Assembly (NCBI RefSeq): GCF_024753145.1
Contig: NZ_JANUGU010000001.1
Location: 744,001-808,000 of the forward strand
Source: Massilia terrae
GTDB lineage: Bacteria; Pseudomonadota; Gammaproteobacteria; Burkholderiales; Burkholderiaceae_D
Reading direction: 5' to 3'
DNA: 64,000 bases
Position 1 is the stretch's first letter. Every line of letters starts with the position of its first letter. The translations under genes and the position numbers were made by a program. The notes under the pieces are model-generated. The model saw nothing but the letters and a program-made list of their open reading frames with translations, had not been told where the DNA came from and ran no database searches. This document shows, piece after piece, positions 61,796 to 64,000 of this stretch.

Positions 61796-63721
61796 TTAGT
61801 CGTGCCGGGCGGAGGAGAGCAGCGCCGCGTCGCCCCAGCTGACGGGCAGCTGCGCATTGCCGCCGGCGCCGGTGCGCGCCACCAGTTCGATGATCTTGAC
61901 GCCGGCCACGTCGGCGTTCAGCGCCTGGGCCGGCTGGCCCCAGCGCATCGGCTTGCTCTTTGCCAGCAGCTTGCCGTCGCCGTAGACCAGGAAGGTGACG
62001 GCGCGCGCGCGGTCCTGCGCGGAGTCGTCCACGCCGACCTGCGCGCTGAGGCGGCGATAACCATGGTTGCGCACCTCCAGGCGGGAATTGGCCAGGATGC
62101 CGATGCCCGCCGCGTAGCGCGCGCCGGCGATCTGCAGCAACTGGCCGTAAGGCGTGCTGTCGGCGCGCGCGCCGCCCCAGCCGGCATACATGGGCCGCTC
62201 GCCCGGACCCTTGGTGCCGCTCCAGGCGAACGAGGAACGGAAAATGGTCGGGTCGGCCTGCGGCTGGGTGACGCCGTCCACCGCCGGATTGACGCTGCCG
62301 GGCATCTCCGACAGATACAGGCCATCGGCCAGCGTGCGCTGGCCCTGCACGCGGAAGATGCGGGTCTCGCGCGGCGCGACATGCAGCCGGGTCTCATTGG
62401 TGAATGTGGTGTCGGCCTTGCTCCACAGGTCGGTCAGCGTGATCGGCGCGTCCTTGCGCAGCTTCAGGTGCTCGGCAGTCAGGTCGACGTCGATGGCCGT
62501 GACGCCGCGGTTGAAGATCGCGACCGCCTTCTGACCCGAGGCCAGTTGCTTGACCAGGATCTGCAGGTCGTCGGCGTCATAGGCCAGCGTTGCCTGGTTG
62601 CCGGCCGGGTCCTGGTTGAGCGCGATGATATCGGCATTGCCCAGGATGTCCACCAGCGGCTGCGGCGTGGTGCGCAGGTCGGCGCCGATCAGCAGCGGCG
62701 CGTTCAGCATGGCCCACAGCGAGAAATGCGAGCGCGCCTCCACCAGGTGCTCGGCGTCGAAGTCGCCCTTGCCGATGAAGAGCATGTCGGGGTCGTTCCA
62801 GCTGCCGGGGTGGGCATACAGCTCGCGCTTGGCCGCGCTGTCGAAATTGCTGAGCATGCGCGACCAGGCCGGCGTGATGTCGTCGCTGGTGCGCGAGACA
62901 TTGCCGAAGTTCTTGCCCCAGGCGCGCACGTCGCCCGAGCCCCAGATGCACAGCGAGAGCAGGAAGTCGCCATTGGGCCGGTAGCGGCGCAGGGCGGCGT
63001 TGATCTGGCCGAATTCGGCCTGCACGACAGGGATGTCGGAGCGGGTGACCGATTCCATGTCCAGCACCGGCGCCAGCGCGCGGTACTGGCCGGAGCGCAC
63101 CTTGGCCTCGTTGGCGCCAAAGGCGCGCACGCCGCAGCCGTCCACCTTGATGTAGTCGAAGCCCCAGTCGGCGAAGTACAGCTTGATGTCCTGGTCGATA
63201 CGGCCGTACAAGCCCACTTCGCGTTCCAGCACGCTGCCCTTGGGCAGGTCGGGGCTGTCGGGGGAATAGGCTTGGGAGCAGGTGTTGCGGCCCAGGTCCG
63301 AGTAGATGCCGGCCTTGAAGCCCATCGCATGCAGCCGGTCGGTGAAGGGGCGGAAGCTGCTGCCGCCGGCCGTCACGGAAGAGGGGAAGCGCTCGGGCCG
63401 GATCAGCAGGCGGCCATCGGGCATGCGCCGGTGCGCCACCCAGCCGTCATCCAGGTTGATGTAGCGGTAGCCCTTGGCGGCCAGGCCGCTGTCGAAGATG
63501 CGCTGGGCCGAGCCGAGGATCTTGGCTTCGTCGATATTGGTGGCGAAGGCGTTCCAGCTGTTCCAGCCCATCGGCGGCGTGGCCCCTTGGCCGGCCGTGT
63601 AGGCGCTCCAGCCTGCGCTCGGCGCCAGCGGGTCGGAGGCCGCGTGCGCGGCGGCCATGGCCAGGCATAAGGGTAACAGTGCCAGGCGATGGCGCCAGCC
63701 CAGGGTTGCTTGCTCTTGCAT
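61796..63721 (-). CDS. GH27 alpha-galactosidase with C-terminal NPCBM domain
   Basis: About 641 residues from ATG 63721, with GGGAG seven bases upstream; the longer frame runs into the next gene. Signal peptide to about residue 27 (LCLAMAAAHA). The GH27 barrel (about 45-330) has PPMGWNSWNAF, the nucleophile D194 in YIKVDGCG and the acid/base Asp in SRTSDDI (about 280-281). A beta-domain (about 400-490) and a C-terminal NPCBM-like carbohydrate-binding domain (about 500-640; SRLEVRNHGYRRLSAQVGVDD) follow. It would cut terminal alpha-galactose from galactomannan, arabinogalactan or raffinose-type chains. Confidence 0.92.
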   Translation of the reverse strand: MQEQATLGWRHRLALLPLCLAMAAAHAASDPLAPSAGWSAYTAGQGATPPMGWNSWNAFATNIDEAKILGSAQRIFDSGLAAKGYRYINLDDGWVAHRRMPDGRLLIRPERFPSSVTAGGSSFRPFTDRLHAMGFKAGIYSDLGRNTCSQAYSPDSPDLPKGSVLEREVGLYGRIDQDIKLYFADWGFDYIKVDGCGVRAFGANEAKVRSGQYRALAPVLDMESVTRSDIPVVQAEFGQINAALRRYRPNGDFLLSLCIWGSGDVRAWGKNFGNVSRTSDDITPAWSRMLSNFDSAAKRELYAHPGSWNDPDMLFIGKGDFDAEHLVEARSHFSLWAMLNAPLLIGADLRTTPQPLVDILGNADIIALNQDPAGNQATLAYDADDLQILVKQLASGQKAVAIFNRGVTAIDVDLTAEHLKLRKDAPITLTDLWSKADTTFTNETRLHVAPRETRIFRVQGQRTLADGLYLSEMPGSVNPAVDGVTQPQADPTIFRSSFAWSGTKGPGERPMYAGWGGARADSTPYGQLLQIAGARYAAGIGILANSRLEVRNHGYRRLSAQVGVDDSAQDRARAVTFLVYGDGKLLAKSKPMRWGQPAQALNADVAGVKIIELVARTGAGGNAQLPVSWGDAALLSSARHD

Positions 63722-63789
63722 CAAATACTCCCATTCAAAGTGTGATGAGCGGCGCCGCGTGGGCGCCGTGGTGCCTGCCCGCTTCCGCT

Positions 63790-64000
63790 TCAGTGAACGT
63801 CGAGCTGGAAGCTGCCGGGCGGCAGGCCGTCGGCGCCGAACAGGTTCACGAAGGGGGCGTCGGCCCAGGCATAGCGCACGCGCGTGACGCCGGTTTTGGC
63901 GGCGCCGGGCAATACCACCGTGGCGCCGGCCACGCGCGCATCGGCATAGCGGCAAGCCGTGCCCGCGCACACCTCGAAGCCGATGGCGCGGTCGGACGAA
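63790..64000 (-). CDS. Sialate O-acetylesterase-type (CE20-like) protein, C-terminal end only
   Basis: The frame is open to the window edge; only the last 70 residues are seen (AIGFEVCAG ... VRYAWADAPFVNLFGADG ... QLDVH). The VRYAWAD segment followed by NLF-x-x-x-GLPP is the usual ending of SASA-domain sialate O-acetylesterases and the related acetylxylan/xyloglucan esterases. It lies 68 bases upstream of GH27 in the same direction, so it is probably the preceding gene of that operon. The catalytic SGNH part is outside the window. Confidence 0.7.
   Translation of the reverse strand, partial: SSDRAIGFEVCAGTACRYADARVAGATVVLPGAAKTGVTRVRYAWADAPFVNLFGADGLPPGSFQLDVH

Overview
The window is a GC-rich, gene-dense bacterial chromosome segment. 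It reads as an Oxalobacteraceae-type betaproteobacterium (Massilia/Duganella/Telluria-like). That guess rests on the mix of Xanthomonas/Caulobacter-type TonB receptors, a GtsABCD-like glucose importer, an OsmC-YcaO fusion and a second FtsZ; it is an inference, not a placement. Two genes run off the ends: an OsmC/YcaO protein at the left and a probable sialate O-acetylesterase at the right. No gene-free stretch exceeds 300 bases. I saw no rRNA, tRNA, CRISPR array, insertion sequence or phage gene.

Region 1 (1-3583) is housekeeping: OsmC/YcaO protein, a VOC protein and a stand-alone FtsZ paralogue with a degenerate C-terminal peptide. Region 2 (3749-10330) is a 4-hydroxyproline catabolic locus. 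An operon on the minus strand runs deaminase, DAO-type dehydrogenase subunit, [2Fe-2S] subunit, FAD/BFD subunit, then an M24 (prolidase-type) peptidase. A divergent PAS-AraC regulator and the epimerase stand beside it.

Region 3 (10523-40552) is a large beta-glucan utilisation locus. On the plus strand are an SGNH protein, a TonB receptor, a flavin-dependent halogenase-like protein and a GH20 enzyme. A seven-gene minus-strand operon encodes a GH16 lipoprotein, a PA14-containing GH3, a GMC oxidoreductase, a gluconate-dehydrogenase subunit-3 protein, a DUF1080 (3-keto-glycoside hydrolase) protein, a phospholipase C and an esterase. Divergent from it are a GtsABCD-like ABC importer, a GH30 enzyme, a LacI regulator, GH1, GH3, glucokinase and an FHS-family sugar:proton symporter. 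Five promoters carry the same pseudo-palindrome, TTGGAAACGTTTCCAA-like, which I assign to the LacI protein at 33152-34165. The enzyme set suits beta-1,3/1,6-glucan such as laminarin or fungal wall glucan, with an oxidative 3-keto route beside ordinary hydrolysis.

Region 4 (40667-57503) is a second polysaccharide locus that looks aimed at a uronic-acid polymer (glycosaminoglycan- or xanthan-like). It holds a beta-helix protein, a second LacI regulator, a TonB receptor, an SDR dehydrogenase, a sodium:solute symporter, a GH105-DUF4861 protein, a PL8 lyase broken by one in-frame TAA, a metallopeptidase lipoprotein, a GH88 unsaturated glucuronyl hydrolase and a second GH105. Six sites resembling TGATAACGTTATCA sit before its transcription units, a separate regulon from region 3.

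Region 5 (57607-64000) holds an MFS sugar transporter, a CE4 polysaccharide deacetylase and a minus-strand operon of sialate O-acetylesterase (partial), GH27 alpha-galactosidase and GH2 beta-galactosidase. This points to use of galactose-bearing, acetylated glycans.
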